Shown: positions 26,543-35,209, counted from the first letter of the stretch. The stretch is 64,000 bases of DNA from JACQFZ01 sp045810625 (GCA_045810625.1 JBJMVQ010000027.1:78735-142734); one strand, 5' to 3'. Made by a program: numbers and translations. The notes: generated by a model not told the origin, from the letters alone.

Positions 26543-26572
26543 AGTCGGGAAGCTCAAAAGTCGGGAAGCTCA
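26543..26572. repeat. Short tandem duplication at the pqqE 3' end
   Basis: AGTCGGGAAGCTCA occurs at 26543-26556 and again at 26559-26572. The second copy contains the pqqE stop (TGA read on minus), so the first is a duplicated stop plus tail just downstream of the gene. Confidence 0.75.
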
Positions 26573-27721
26573 GTTGCGCTGTGACGCTACCCGCTCGGTG
26601 CTCAGGATCCGCGAGTTGCGATCGTCGCGGAAGCGGATCGGCTGAATCGGAATCGACTCGCGCTGCGCGGCGGCGACGGCGTCGAGAACTTTCCCGTGGT
26701 GCGGCGAGAGGTCGCACACGGGGTCCGCATTCGCCGCGTCGCCGGTCAGTAAGTACGCCTGGCAGCGGCACCCGCCAAAGTCCTTTGTTTTTTCCGGGCA
26801 CGAGCGGCACGGTTCTTTCATCCAGGCGTCGCCGCGGTAATGGTTGAACGCCGGGGAATCGTGCCAGATCCAGTCGAGGCGGGCGTCGCGCACGTTCGGG
26901 AAGCTCAGGCCCGGCAACATGCGTGCTTCGTGGCACGGCAACGCAACGCCGTCGGCCGCGACCACCAGGAACCCCGATCCCCAGCCGTTCATGCACGCCT
27001 TCGGGCGGCGCTCGTAATAGTCCGGCACGACGAAGAAGATGCGCATCTTGTTGCCGACCCGCGCGCGAAACGCGTTCGTCACCGCTTCCGCGCGCGTGAG
27101 CTGCTCGCGCGTCGGCAGCAGGTGCGCGCGGTTCAGAAAGGCCCAGCCGTAATACTGCGTGTTCGCGAGCTCGACGTATTCGGCGCCGAGCTGCTCGGCC
27201 ATTTCCAGAATCTGCTGCACGTGGTCGATGTTTTTTCGGTGCAGCACCACGTTCAACACCATCGGATACTCGTGCTGCTTGATCAGCTTCGCCACCTTCA
27301 ACTTGAGTTCGAAGGTGCGCGTGCTCGACAGGAAATCGTTCAGCTCGCGCGTCGAGTCTTGGAAGCTCAGCTGAATATGATCGAGGCCCGCGTCGCGAAA
27401 AGCGGCGATGCGCTTTTCATTCAGGCCGACGCCGGAGGTGATCAGGTTAGTGTAGTAGCCGAGACCGCGCGCCTCGCGTACCAGGATTTCGAGGTCGTCG
27501 CGCAGCAACGGCTCGCCGCCCGAGAAGCCGAGTTGCGCGGCGCCGAGCGCGCGCGCCTCGCGCAGCACGCGCACCCAGTCGTCGGTCGCGAGCTCCTTGC
27601 CGAAGCGCGTGTAATCGACCGGGTTGGAGCAAAAGACGCAATGCAGCGGGCAGCGGTACGTCACCTCCGCCAGCAGCCAGAGCGGCTTAGGCCGGTCTTG
27701 TGCGGATCCAACCATGGCCAT
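26570..27721 (-). CDS. pqqE: PqqE, radical SAM Glu-Tyr cross-linking enzyme
   Basis: About 383 residues. The radical SAM motif C-P-L-H-C-V-F-C (CxxxCxxC) follows AEVTYR near the N-terminus, GGEPLL comes after, and a SPASM-type Cys cluster lies near the C-terminus (CRSCPEKTKDFGGCRCQAY, DPVCDLSP). PqqE joins Glu and Tyr of PqqA presented by PqqD. Start taken as ATG 27721 (MAMVGSAQDRPKP) or 27715; a longer frame reaching 27820 only re-reads pqqD. It overlaps pqqD by about 35 bases. Confidence 0.95.
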   Translation of the reverse strand: MAMVGSAQDRPKPLWLLAEVTYRCPLHCVFCSNPVDYTRFGKELATDDWVRVLREARALGAAQLGFSGGEPLLRDDLEILVREARGLGYYTNLITSGVGLNEKRIAAFRDAGLDHIQLSFQDSTRELNDFLSSTRTFELKLKVAKLIKQHEYPMVLNVVLHRKNIDHVQQILEMAEQLGAEYVELANTQYYGWAFLNRAHLLPTREQLTRAEAVTNAFRARVGNKMRIFFVVPDYYERRPKACMNGWGSGFLVVAADGVALPCHEARMLPGLSFPNVRDARLDWIWHDSPAFNHYRGDAWMKEPCRSCPEKTKDFGGCRCQAYLLTGDAANADPVCDLSPHHGKVLDAVAAAQRESIPIQPIRFRDDRNSRILSTERVASQRN

Positions 27722-27968
27722 AGGCAGTCTCGATGAATTCCAGGACATCCTGTTCGAGGTCGGCGCCGGGAAACGCTGTTTGCAGATCGCGAATGATGTC
27801 GGCCACCGACTTCGTCCCATCGACGCGCTTCAGTATCTCGCCCGCCGACGGGCTCAGCTTCACCATCCCCTCCGGAAACAGCAGCACGTACGCCTGCTGC
27901 GCCTCCTCCCATTGAAAACGATAGAGCCGCGCGATTTCGACGACTTCGTCGATGGCGGGCGTTGTCAC
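27687..27968 (-). CDS. pqqD: PqqD, PqqA peptide chaperone
   Basis: 93 residues of the RRE (RiPP recognition element) type: ARLYRFQWEEAQQAYVLLFPEG and KLSPSAGEILKRVDG are the winged-helix signature. PqqD binds PqqA and delivers it to PqqE. GTG 27968 overlaps the pqqC stop (GTGA), and the 3' end overlaps pqqE. Confidence 0.93.
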   Translation of the reverse strand: MTTPAIDEVVEIARLYRFQWEEAQQAYVLLFPEGMVKLSPSAGEILKRVDGTKSVADIIRDLQTAFPGADLEQDVLEFIETAYGHGWIRTRPA

Positions 27969-28681
27969 GCGCGGACCTCGAGCGTGCAGTGCTTGAGCAT
28001 CATCGCGTCGAGCATGGTCCATAGCACGTCCAGCTTGAACTGGAGTATCTCGAGCGCGCGCTCCTGCTCGGCACGGCTGCGGAAATGTTCGAGCGTGATC
28101 GCCAGCGCCTGCGCCACGTCGCGCCGCGCCTGGCTCAATCGGTTGCGGAAGTACGCGAGACCCTGCGGTTCGATCCACGGGTAATGCTTGGGCCACGTAT
28201 CCAGACGCGATTGGTGTGCGTGCGGCGCAAACAGCTCGGTGAGCGACGAGCACACCGCTTCCTGCCACGGGCGCGAGCGCGCGAAGTTGACGTACGCGTC
28301 GACGGCAAAGCGCACGCCGGGCAGCACGTGGCGCAGCGAGGTCAGCTCCTCGCGCGCGAGCCCGCAGGCCTCGCCGAGGCGCAGCCATGCTTCGATGCCG
28401 CCGTCGTCGCCCTCGCGGCCGTCGTGATCGATGATGCGTTGAATCCACAGGCGGCGCACCTCGCGGTCGGGACAGTTCGACAGGATCGCCCCGTCCTTGA
28501 GCGGAATGTTGATCTGGTAATAAAAGCGGTTCGCGACCCACGCCTGGATCTGCTCGCGGTTGAGCCTGCCTTCGTACATCATCACGTGAAACGGGTGATG
28601 GATGTGATAGCTCGTACCTTTGCCGCGCAGCTGTTGCTCGAATTCCTCGCGCGTCCACGGCATCAATTCAGCGCCTCCCAT
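27965..28681 (-). CDS. pqqC: PqqC, pyrroloquinoline-quinone synthase
   Basis: 238 residues with the heme-oxygenase-like fold and family motifs (YHIHHPFHVMMYEGRL, WVANRFYYQINIPLKDGAILSN, IIDHDG). PqqC carries out the final ring closure and oxidation to PQQ using oxygen and no metal. ATG 28681 has GGAG upstream; a second ATG (MPWTREEFEQ) six codons in also has GGAGG upstream. Nine bases after pqqB. Confidence 0.96.
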   Translation of the reverse strand: MGGAELMPWTREEFEQQLRGKGTSYHIHHPFHVMMYEGRLNREQIQAWVANRFYYQINIPLKDGAILSNCPDREVRRLWIQRIIDHDGREGDDGGIEAWLRLGEACGLAREELTSLRHVLPGVRFAVDAYVNFARSRPWQEAVCSSLTELFAPHAHQSRLDTWPKHYPWIEPQGLAYFRNRLSQARRDVAQALAITLEHFRSRAEQERALEILQFKLDVLWTMLDAMMLKHCTLEVRA

Positions 28682-28690
28682 GCGTCGCTC

Positions 28691-29605
28691 CTATAAGACG
28701 ATTTCCATTCCGTCGAATGCGACTTCGATCCCGGCGCGGTCGAGGGCGGCGCGCTCGGGCGAGTCGTCGTCGAGGATCGGATTGGTGTTGTTGATGTGAA
28801 CGAGCACCTTGCGCGCGTGTTTGATCGGCGCCAGCACCTCGATCAATCCGTTCGGTCCGGATTGCGGCAAGTGTCCCAGTTCCCGCGCGCGCTTGTGCGA
28901 AACGCCGAGGCGGATCATTTCATCGTCGGTCCAAAACGTGCCGTCGAGCATCAGGCAGTCCGCGCGTTCCAGGAACGGTCGCACGCACGGTTCGATCTCG
29001 CCCAGTGCCGGCGCGTAGAACAAACGTTTGCCGCTCTGTTCGTCTTCGATCGATACGCCGATGTTGTCGCCCGCCCGCGGCCGATCGCGATGCGGCGAAT
29101 AGGGCGGCGCGTTGCTCTGGATGGCGACCGCGGTGAAACGCAGGCCGTCGACCCCGGGGACCGTGAAGCTGCTCGCGCCATCGGGCACCACACGGTGATG
29201 ACGCACGGTGCAGTAGTGCGACAACACCTGAAAAATCGGATTGGCCGTAGTGAGATCGTCGTGCGCGGCATCGGTGCACCATACGTCGAGCGGGTTGCCT
29301 TCGCGCAGCATCAGCAATCCGGTTGTGTGATCGATCTGCGCATCGATGAGCACGATCCCGACGATCGCCGTATCGCGGATGGCGCGCGCCGGCTGAAGAA
29401 ACGGGGCGTGGCGTATTTGGGTCAGAATATCGGGCGAGGCGTTGAACAGCACCCAACGGACTCCGTCCGCGCTAACGGCAATCGATGACTGCGTACGCGG
29501 CGCAGCGTGCTTCATGCCGCGACGCGCGCCGGTGCAATTGGGACAGTTACAGTTCCACTGCGGGAAACCGCCGCCGGCCGCGGCGCCCAGCACGTTGATC
29601 CTCAT
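28691..29605 (-). CDS. pqqB: PqqB, metallo-beta-lactamase-fold hydroxylase
   Basis: 304 residues, starting MRINVLGAAAGGGFPQWNC, then NCTGARRGMKHAAPRTQSSIAV and a metallo-beta-lactamase-like core (IDAQIDHTTGLLMLRE). PqqB oxidises the tyrosine ring of the cross-linked intermediate. The ATG at 29605 is the family start; an upstream extension to 29725 would only re-read pqqA. A terminator-like hairpin separates it from pqqA. Confidence 0.95.
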   Translation of the reverse strand: MRINVLGAAAGGGFPQWNCNCPNCTGARRGMKHAAPRTQSSIAVSADGVRWVLFNASPDILTQIRHAPFLQPARAIRDTAIVGIVLIDAQIDHTTGLLMLREGNPLDVWCTDAAHDDLTTANPIFQVLSHYCTVRHHRVVPDGASSFTVPGVDGLRFTAVAIQSNAPPYSPHRDRPRAGDNIGVSIEDEQSGKRLFYAPALGEIEPCVRPFLERADCLMLDGTFWTDDEMIRLGVSHKRARELGHLPQSGPNGLIEVLAPIKHARKVLVHINNTNPILDDDSPERAALDRAGIEVAFDGMEIVL

Positions 29606-29612
29606 CGAATTG

Positions 29613-29641
29613 AAAAAACCCGGAGCCCCAGGAGGGGCTCC
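29613..29641 (-). terminator. Terminator/attenuator hairpin between pqqA and pqqB
   Basis: Read on minus, GGAGCCCC-TCCT-GGGGCTCC (29641-29622, perfect eight-base stem) is followed by GGG and a run of six Ts (29618-29613). It lies 14 bases after pqqA and just before pqqB, so most transcripts should stop after pqqA and the rest read into pqqBCDE. Confidence 0.85.
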
Positions 29642-29655
29642 GCAGTGGTGCGAGC

Positions 29656-29730
29656 TCAGCGAGTGGCCACGTACATGGTGATTTCGAAGCCCCAGCGGAT
29701 CTCGTTGTACGTCGGTTTGCTCCAATTCAT
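29656..29730 (-). CDS. pqqA: PqqA, PQQ precursor peptide
   Basis: 24 residues, too short for usual gene callers. It begins MNWSKPT and ends MYVATR. Glu16 and Tyr20, in the conserved GFEITMY segment, are the residues fused to build PQQ. A strong site (AGGAGG seven bases upstream) fits high expression. First gene of pqqABCDE. Confidence 0.96.
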   Translation of the reverse strand: MNWSKPTYNEIRWGFEITMYVATR

Positions 29731-30020
29731 ACTAAACCTCCTGTTGGTTCCGACGCCGCAAGGGTGCGATCGACATGTCACGCTGTCCCCCCACGGCATG
29801 CGCCATGGTAGACGCGCGGCTCCTGCGCCAGTAGGTCGAAATGGCGCGCCCGCAGCTAATGATTTTCATGAGTCGGCGTCCCCGCGTTTACACGCTGCGA
29901 CCGCTTCCATAACCTGACTTCTGTCGTCGCATCGGCCGAGACCGCGATCACGAGTTGACGGGCGACGCAAGCCGCCGGAGCATGCGCAAAGGCGTTCGCG
30001 GTTGAAGGATCGCGGCGAAC
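29731..30020. promoter_or_regulatory. Divergent promoter region pqqA / exbB
   Basis: 290 bases without genes. It should contain the pqqA promoter (minus) and the exbB promoter (plus). A segment near 29856 reads AATGATTTTCAT and weakly resembles half of a Fur box; too weak for a call. No clear -10/-35 pair seen. Confidence 0.35.
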
Positions 30021-30446
30021 ATGGACCTCCTCAAAGCCAGCCTGGATTACGTCATCTTCGGCGCGCTCGGTTTAATGAGCGTGCTCATGGTGTGGTTTGC
30101 GATCGAGCGGTGGTTGTTCCTGCGACAGGTCGATGTCACTCGTTTTCGACATCCCGACGAGCTGTACATCGTGCTGACCCGCCATACCACCGTGCTCTAC
30201 ACCGTCGGCGCCAACGCGCCGTACGTAGGCCTCCTCGGCACCGTCATCGGCATCCTGATTACGTTCTACGATCTGAGCCAGACGCCGGGAACCATCGCGC
30301 CCGGCGCCATCATGCTGGGTCTAGCGCTCGCCTTGAAAGCGACCGCGGCGGGTCTCGCTGTCGCGATTCCCGCGATCGTATTGCACAACGCGATCGCGCG
30401 GCGAATCGAAGAGCTGACCGCGCAATGGCGCCAGCAGCAGCCATGA
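30021..30446 (+). CDS. exbB: ExbB/TolQ/MotA-family proton channel protein
   Basis: 141 residues with three membrane segments: YVIFGALGLMSVLMVWFAI, then NAPYVGLLGTVIGILITF (the conserved GLLGTVxG segment) and a third around LGLALALKATAAGLAVAIPAIVL. This is a short ExbB, near the minimal MotA/TolQ/ExbB domain. With ExbD it makes the proton-driven motor for TonB at the inner membrane. The stop overlaps the exbD start (ATGA). Confidence 0.87.
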   Translation: MDLLKASLDYVIFGALGLMSVLMVWFAIERWLFLRQVDVTRFRHPDELYIVLTRHTTVLYTVGANAPYVGLLGTVIGILITFYDLSQTPGTIAPGAIMLGLALALKATAAGLAVAIPAIVLHNAIARRIEELTAQWRQQQP

Positions 30447-30820
30447 AGCGCTTCGATCAGGTCAACGTCATCCCGTTCATCGACATCATGCTCGTGTTGC
30501 TCGCCATCGTGCTCACGACGGCGAGTTTCATCGTGCAAGGTCGAATCGATATCAACCTGCCGCGCGCCGAGCAGCGAGGACTACACCCGGCGCCGGCCGC
30601 GCTCGAAATCGCCATCGACCGCGAGCAGAACCTGTACGTGCAGGAGCGTTTGGTGGACCTGCCAACGCTGCAACGCCGTTTGACCGAGACGACGCAAGAG
30701 ACGCCGGTCACACTGCGTGTCGATAGCGATGTCCGCTTCGAGCGCTTCGTGCAGGTGATCGATCTGCTCAAAGCCAGCCGGCTCGAGCACGTGGCCATCC
30801 TGACGCGAGCACCGAAATGA
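30443..30820 (+). CDS. exbD: ExbD/TolR-family protein
   Basis: 125 residues. One membrane helix near the N-terminus with the conserved pore Asp (NVIPFIDIMLVLLAIVL), then a periplasmic domain with the family ending region. It pairs with the preceding ExbB. The start overlaps exbB and the end overlaps tonB by four bases each. Confidence 0.88.
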   Translation: MKRFDQVNVIPFIDIMLVLLAIVLTTASFIVQGRIDINLPRAEQRGLHPAPAALEIAIDREQNLYVQERLVDLPTLQRRLTETTQETPVTLRVDSDVRFERFVQVIDLLKASRLEHVAILTRAPK

Positions 30821-31554
30821 ACAACCACGTGATCGGCTTTTCGGTTTCGGTGCTCTTGCACAGCGCGTTACTGCTCCTCGTGCTCGCGCTCGCGCCGCCG
30901 GCGCCGCCGATGCAAAAGGTAGTACCGTTGACGTTGGCGATGTTCGAGACGAGGCCGGCGGTTTCGCCGCCGGAGAATGTTGCACCGCCCTCGTATCGGC
31001 ATTCGCCCGCACGCTCTGTTCGAAAACCGAAAGCGCCGCCGGACACGAAACCCGCGGTAGCCGACTTCGCGCCCGCACGTCCCCCAACAACCGAAGAATC
31101 ACCGCCCACGCGTGCCGACGCAAAACCATCCGTTCCCGATCCGATACCCGCGTCGCCGCCTTCCGAGCCAGCAGCGCCACCGGCACCCGAAGAATCACCG
31201 CCGACCCTGGCGCGTGCCGCGGAACCTGCCATTACGTCCGCGGTTTCGCCGCCCGATCCGAATGCGATGGCACGTTATGCCGATGCGCTCACCGGCGTGA
31301 TCGCGCGGCATCGATCGTATCCGCGGCAGGCGCAACGTCGCGGCTGGCAGGGTCAGGTCGAACTGCAGTTGCACATCGCCCCCGACGGCCGTTTGGTCGA
31401 CGCCCAGGTTAGCCGCTCGAGCGGCTTCGACGTGCTGGATCGGCAGGCGCTCGAGATGGCACGGCTCGCTCGACCGTTGCCCGAGCCGCCGGCGCCGCTG
31501 CGCCGCAAAGAGTTCACCGTGCTGGTGCCGGTGATGTTCCGGCTGGGAGGCTGA
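30817..31554 (+). CDS. tonB: TonB energy-transducing protein
   Basis: 245 residues: N-terminal anchor (FSVSVLLHSALLLLVLAL), a Pro-rich periplasmic spacer (about 30-145, repeats of ESPPT and PAPP), and the C-terminal TonB domain (YPRQAQRRGWQGQVELQLHIAPDGR, SGFDVLDRQALEMAR). It energises outer-membrane TonB-dependent receptors. No receptor gene is in the window. Its place beside PQQ genes invites the idea of lanthanide or siderophore uptake; that is inference. Confidence 0.9.
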   Translation: MNNHVIGFSVSVLLHSALLLLVLALAPPAPPMQKVVPLTLAMFETRPAVSPPENVAPPSYRHSPARSVRKPKAPPDTKPAVADFAPARPPTTEESPPTRADAKPSVPDPIPASPPSEPAAPPAPEESPPTLARAAEPAITSAVSPPDPNAMARYADALTGVIARHRSYPRQAQRRGWQGQVELQLHIAPDGRLVDAQVSRSSGFDVLDRQALEMARLARPLPEPPAPLRRKEFTVLVPVMFRLGG

Positions 31555-31633
31555 GTCCCGGCCTACGATTTATGGGAACCGTGCGTCCATGGCAGTTGTG
31601 GGTCTCTCGGTCGGTAGAGGGGCGGGGGCACGT

Positions 31634-33394
31634 ATGAGCCTGCGGCTGCGCATCAATCTTCTCGTTACGGCGCTGATGCTGTTGTTTACGGTCGTCCTGG
31701 GCACGATCATCGTCGGAGCCATCCGTCATCAGATCGCCGAGGAGATCGCCGCGTCGACGAAAGTAACCGTGCAGCTCCTGACCACGGTGGTCTATACCAG
31801 CCAGTTCGTTCCGGGCAAAGAGGATCAAGACCAAATGGAAACAGTCCGCACGTTCCTCCAGAACCTCGGGCGCGTGCGCGCGAACGAAGTGCGGCTCTTC
31901 AATGGATTCGGCGACGTCGTCTATACCTCGCCCCCCTCGTCCTACAAAGCCGGACGCTACGCGCCCGCGTGGTTCGCGACGTTCGTCGGGCCGCCGCCGA
32001 TGCAAGTGATGTTGCCGCTGCGCGGCGGGCGGCTCGTGATCGTTCCCGACCCGTCACGTTCGATTTTGGATGCATGGGACGATATGCGGAGCCTGGCGGG
32101 CGTCGTATTGCTCTTCTTCGCGGCCGTCAACCTGCTCGTGTTCTGGATCATCGGCCGGTTGCTGCGACCGGTACGCGTCATTCTAGGAGGGCTCGCGGAA
32201 ATAAAAGATGGCCGCTTCGAGACGCGGCTGCCGACGTTCGCGCTCCCGGAGCTTTCCGCGATCAGCGAGACCTTCAACAGCGTGGCGCACGCGCTCGAGC
32301 GCGGCAGCGCCGAGAACCAGCGGCTTGCGTTGGTAGTGAAGCAGGCGAGCGATGCGATCGTGATCGCCGACAGGAACGGCGAGATCGTTTTCTCCAATCC
32401 TGCCGCCGATCGGCTCTTCGCCGGCGGCAACGGCGCGTTGCGCGGTAAACCGCTGGGCCGGCTCGCGCCGCCCGGGAAGGAACAGGAGATCGACGCGCAA
32501 CTCTTGGCCACATTCGACGGCAAGGCGATCGACAACGTCGAGACCCAGCGCCGCACGCACGACGGGAAGATCGTCGATGTGTCGCTGTCGGCCGCGCCGC
32601 TGGTCGATCCGCGCAGCGGCGTCGTCGGGCAGGTCTGCAGCTTGCGCGACATCACGGAGAAGAAGCGTGCCGAGGAGGCGACGCGCGAGCTGCGCTGGAA
32701 TCGAAAGATCACGCAGCTTATACAAGAGCACGTCGAGAAAGAGCGGCGCACGCTCGCCCGCGAGCTGCACGACGAGCTCAGTCAGTACGCAACGGCAATC
32801 AAGACGATCGGAATGACGATCGCGAACCGTGCAGGTGAAAATGCACCGGAGATCCGATCGCAGGCGCTGACCATCGTTTCCATTGCCGGTCAGCTGTACG
32901 ACATGGTGCGCGGGATGATTCGTCAACTTCGTTCGAGTGCGCCGCATCGTCTGGGCCTCACGCGCGCGCTCGAAGAGGCGGTGGCGGTCTGGCAGGCGCG
33001 CCATCGCGAGCTGCATTTCGACTTGAAGCTCGCGCCGGGATTGGAAACCGTGCCGGAGGAACTGTCCGCGGCGGTTTACCGCATCGTGCAGGAGGCGCTG
33101 ACCAATGTCGTACGCCATGCCGGCGCGACGCGCGTCGAGATCGAGGTGCGCCGAAGCCTCCCGAACGACCGCGCGGGCGGGACGCTCGATGTGTTGGTGA
33201 CGGACAACGGGCGCGGGCTGGCACCCGAAAGCGCTGAAGCGGGCGGATTTGGTTTGCTCGGCATACGTGAACGCGTCGAGGCGCTGAACGGGCGACTCGA
33301 GATCGACAGCCGTCCGCACGAGGGACTGCGGGTGCTCGCGACGCTTCCGCTTCCGAGCGCGCTCGCGCCGCAACCGCTGCAAGAGCCGTTATGA
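31634..33394 (+). CDS. Sensor histidine kinase, NarX/LuxR-partner type (HAMP-PAS-HisKA_3)
   Basis: 586 residues: TM1 (INLLVTALMLLFTVVLGTIIV), a ~120-residue periplasmic sensor, TM2 (LAGVVLLFFAAVNLLVFWIIG), HAMP, a PAS domain (~230-350, QASDAIVIADRNGEIVFSNPAADRL), HisKA_3 with the phospho-His in TLARELHDELSQ, and HATPase_c (VTDNGRGL, GFGLLGIRERVE). It overlaps its response regulator. Location beside pqq/tonB makes control of methanol oxidation plausible, as for MoxYX and FlhSR in other methylotrophs. The ATG at 31634 follows a G-rich site; a start at 31589 would add 15 residues. Confidence 0.9.
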   Translation: MSLRLRINLLVTALMLLFTVVLGTIIVGAIRHQIAEEIAASTKVTVQLLTTVVYTSQFVPGKEDQDQMETVRTFLQNLGRVRANEVRLFNGFGDVVYTSPPSSYKAGRYAPAWFATFVGPPPMQVMLPLRGGRLVIVPDPSRSILDAWDDMRSLAGVVLLFFAAVNLLVFWIIGRLLRPVRVILGGLAEIKDGRFETRLPTFALPELSAISETFNSVAHALERGSAENQRLALVVKQASDAIVIADRNGEIVFSNPAADRLFAGGNGALRGKPLGRLAPPGKEQEIDAQLLATFDGKAIDNVETQRRTHDGKIVDVSLSAAPLVDPRSGVVGQVCSLRDITEKKRAEEATRELRWNRKITQLIQEHVEKERRTLARELHDELSQYATAIKTIGMTIANRAGENAPEIRSQALTIVSIAGQLYDMVRGMIRQLRSSAPHRLGLTRALEEAVAVWQARHRELHFDLKLAPGLETVPEELSAAVYRIVQEALTNVVRHAGATRVEIEVRRSLPNDRAGGTLDVLVTDNGRGLAPESAEAGGFGLLGIRERVEALNGRLEIDSRPHEGLRVLATLPLPSALAPQPLQEPL

Positions 33395-34035
33395 ACGCGG
33401 AACCGATCCGAGTAATGCTCGTCGACGACCATGCGGTGGTGCGCATGGGTTTTCGGCTGCTGCTCGAAGGGCAGCCGGACATCAAGGTCGCCGCCGAAGC
33501 CGAGAGCGGCGAGCAGGCGTGCCTGCTCTATCCGCAGGTCCGGCCGGAGGTGGTCGTGATGGATCTTTCGATGCCGGGCATCGGCGGTCTCGAAGCCATG
33601 ACCCGGCTGCGCGCGCGCGACGGTCAGGCTCATATCCTCGTGCTCACCGCTCACGACGATACGATCCACCCGCGCCGCGTGCTCGACGCCGGGGCGCTCG
33701 GATATTTGTCGAAACGCAGCGCCGCCGGCGAGCTGATCCAAGCCGTGCGCCAGGTGGCGCAGGGCAAAATCTATGTCGAGCCGGGTATCGCGCAGCAGAT
33801 GGTGGCGAAGCAGGCCGGCGGCGTTCAGTACCCCGTCGAGGCGCTCAGCCAGCGCGAGTTCGAGGTATTTCTGCTGCTCTCGCAAGGCATATCCGTTACC
33901 GAAATTGCCGCGACGCTGCATTTGAGCCCGCGCACGGTCGGCACCCACCTTTACCATATTAAGCAGAAACTCGGCGCGGCAAATTCGGCCGAGATGGCGC
34001 TCATCGCTATCCGTGCCGGGCTGCTGGACCCGTAA
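33391..34035 (+). CDS. NarL/LuxR-type response regulator
   Basis: 214 residues. The receiver has acidic VDDHAVVR, phospho-acceptor Asp in VVVMDLSMPGIGG and Lys in YLSKRS. The C-terminal GerE HTH reads LSQREFEVFLLLSQGISVTEIAATLHLSPRTVGTHL. It overlaps the kinase gene (ATGA), so the two form a pair. Targets unknown. Confidence 0.93.
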   Translation: MNAEPIRVMLVDDHAVVRMGFRLLLEGQPDIKVAAEAESGEQACLLYPQVRPEVVVMDLSMPGIGGLEAMTRLRARDGQAHILVLTAHDDTIHPRRVLDAGALGYLSKRSAAGELIQAVRQVAQGKIYVEPGIAQQMVAKQAGGVQYPVEALSQREFEVFLLLSQGISVTEIAATLHLSPRTVGTHLYHIKQKLGAANSAEMALIAIRAGLLDP

Positions 34036-34145
34036 CGAGGGCCGTGGGCGGGCGCATGACCGCATTGCAGCACCCGATTTTGCAGCGTGACGGCGCAATG
34101 ACCGGTTGGCTGATACTTATATATAGGTAATTCCGAAACCGCGTT

Positions 34146-35021
34146 ATGGCTGAGACCCCGGCGATGGGCGGAAACAAGCACCGGCTCGATTGCGCCGGGC
34201 GCGCGCTGGACCTGTCGCGTACCGTGGTCATGGGCATTCTCAACGTTACGCCCGATTCGTTCTCGGACGGCGGCGTTTTCAGCGCGCCCGATGCGGCGCT
34301 CGCGCGCGCTCGTGCCATGGTCGAGGAGGGCGCGGAGGTGATCGACGTCGGCGGCGAATCGACCCGCCCCGGCGCAAGCCCGGTTTCGGTCGAGGAGGAA
34401 ACACGGCGCGTCGTGCCGGTGGTCGCGGCGTGTGCGCGGGAGCTGGCGATCCCGCTTTCCATCGACACCTCGAAGCCCGAGGTCATGCGCGCTGCGGTTG
34501 CGGCCGGCGCAGGACTCATCAATGACGTGCGCGCCCTGCGCCTGCCCGGTGCGCTCGAAGCCGCCGCTGAGTTGAACGTCCCGGTGTGCCTGATGCACAT
34601 GCGGGGCGAGCCGACGGACATGCAGATCGACCCCCGTTACGGCGACGTCGTGGCGGAGGTGCGCGACTATCTATCGCAGCGCATCGACGCGGCGGTCGGC
34701 GCGGGCATCGCGCGCGAGCGACTGATTGTCGACCCGGGCTTCGGCTTCGGCAAAACCGTGGAGCACAATCTCCAACTACTGCGTCGTCTCGATGCTCTGC
34801 GGCCTCTGGGTTGCCCGATCCTCGTCGGTCTTTCGCGCAAGTCGATTATCGAGAAGGTTAGCGGGCAGTCGGTCGATCGGCGATTGCACGCGAGCGTCGC
34901 GCTCGCGCTCATCGCAGTCGCGAAAGGCGCGCGCCTGGTCCGCGTCCACGACGTTGCTGCAACCGCGCAGGCGATACGCATGTACGACGCGGTGTATCCG
35001 CCGCACGCTCATTCGCGATAA
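34146..35021 (+). CDS. folP: Dihydropteroate synthase
   Basis: 291 residues with the two signatures MGILNVTPDSFSDGG and VIDVGGESTRPGA, then IDTSKPEVMRAA and GFGKTVEHN. It condenses 6-hydroxymethyl-dihydropterin diphosphate with p-aminobenzoate for folate. It is separate from the DUF6513 DHPS-like protein at 9870-11270. folP stands alone here, not next to ftsH/glmM. An AT-rich tract at 34112-34131 may be its -10 region. Confidence 0.95.
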   Translation: MAETPAMGGNKHRLDCAGRALDLSRTVVMGILNVTPDSFSDGGVFSAPDAALARARAMVEEGAEVIDVGGESTRPGASPVSVEEETRRVVPVVAACARELAIPLSIDTSKPEVMRAAVAAGAGLINDVRALRLPGALEAAAELNVPVCLMHMRGEPTDMQIDPRYGDVVAEVRDYLSQRIDAAVGAGIARERLIVDPGFGFGKTVEHNLQLLRRLDALRPLGCPILVGLSRKSIIEKVSGQSVDRRLHASVALALIAVAKGARLVRVHDVAATAQAIRMYDAVYPPHAHSR

Positions 35022-35107
35022 GCCGAGCGCCGTCTACCGATAATGAAATAGGCTGTTGAAGCCGTTATGCGGTCGATCGCGACGTGGGGCGCAAAGTCAA
35101 TGGCGAC

Positions 35108-35140
35108 ACCTGCGTGAGTCTGTTCGGAGACTCCGCAGGT
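35108..35140. terminator. Long hairpin after folP
   Basis: ACCTGCG-t-GAGTCT pairs with AGACTC-CGCAGGT: a 13-base-pair stem with one bulged T around GTTCGG. It lies in the 255-base gap between convergent folP and the DDAH-like gene. There is no T-tract, so a structural or Rho-type end is as likely as an intrinsic terminator. Confidence 0.5.
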
Positions 35141-35209
35141 GAAGGTCGGGCAGTGGGAAGCGGTACACGCCGACCACGATGTCTCGCCCGCCGAGCTGAA
35201 TCGGTATGC

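Noticed and set aside
29850..29875. Fur-box-like sequence before exbB
   Set aside because: Only a partial match to the 19-base consensus; not enough to call iron control.
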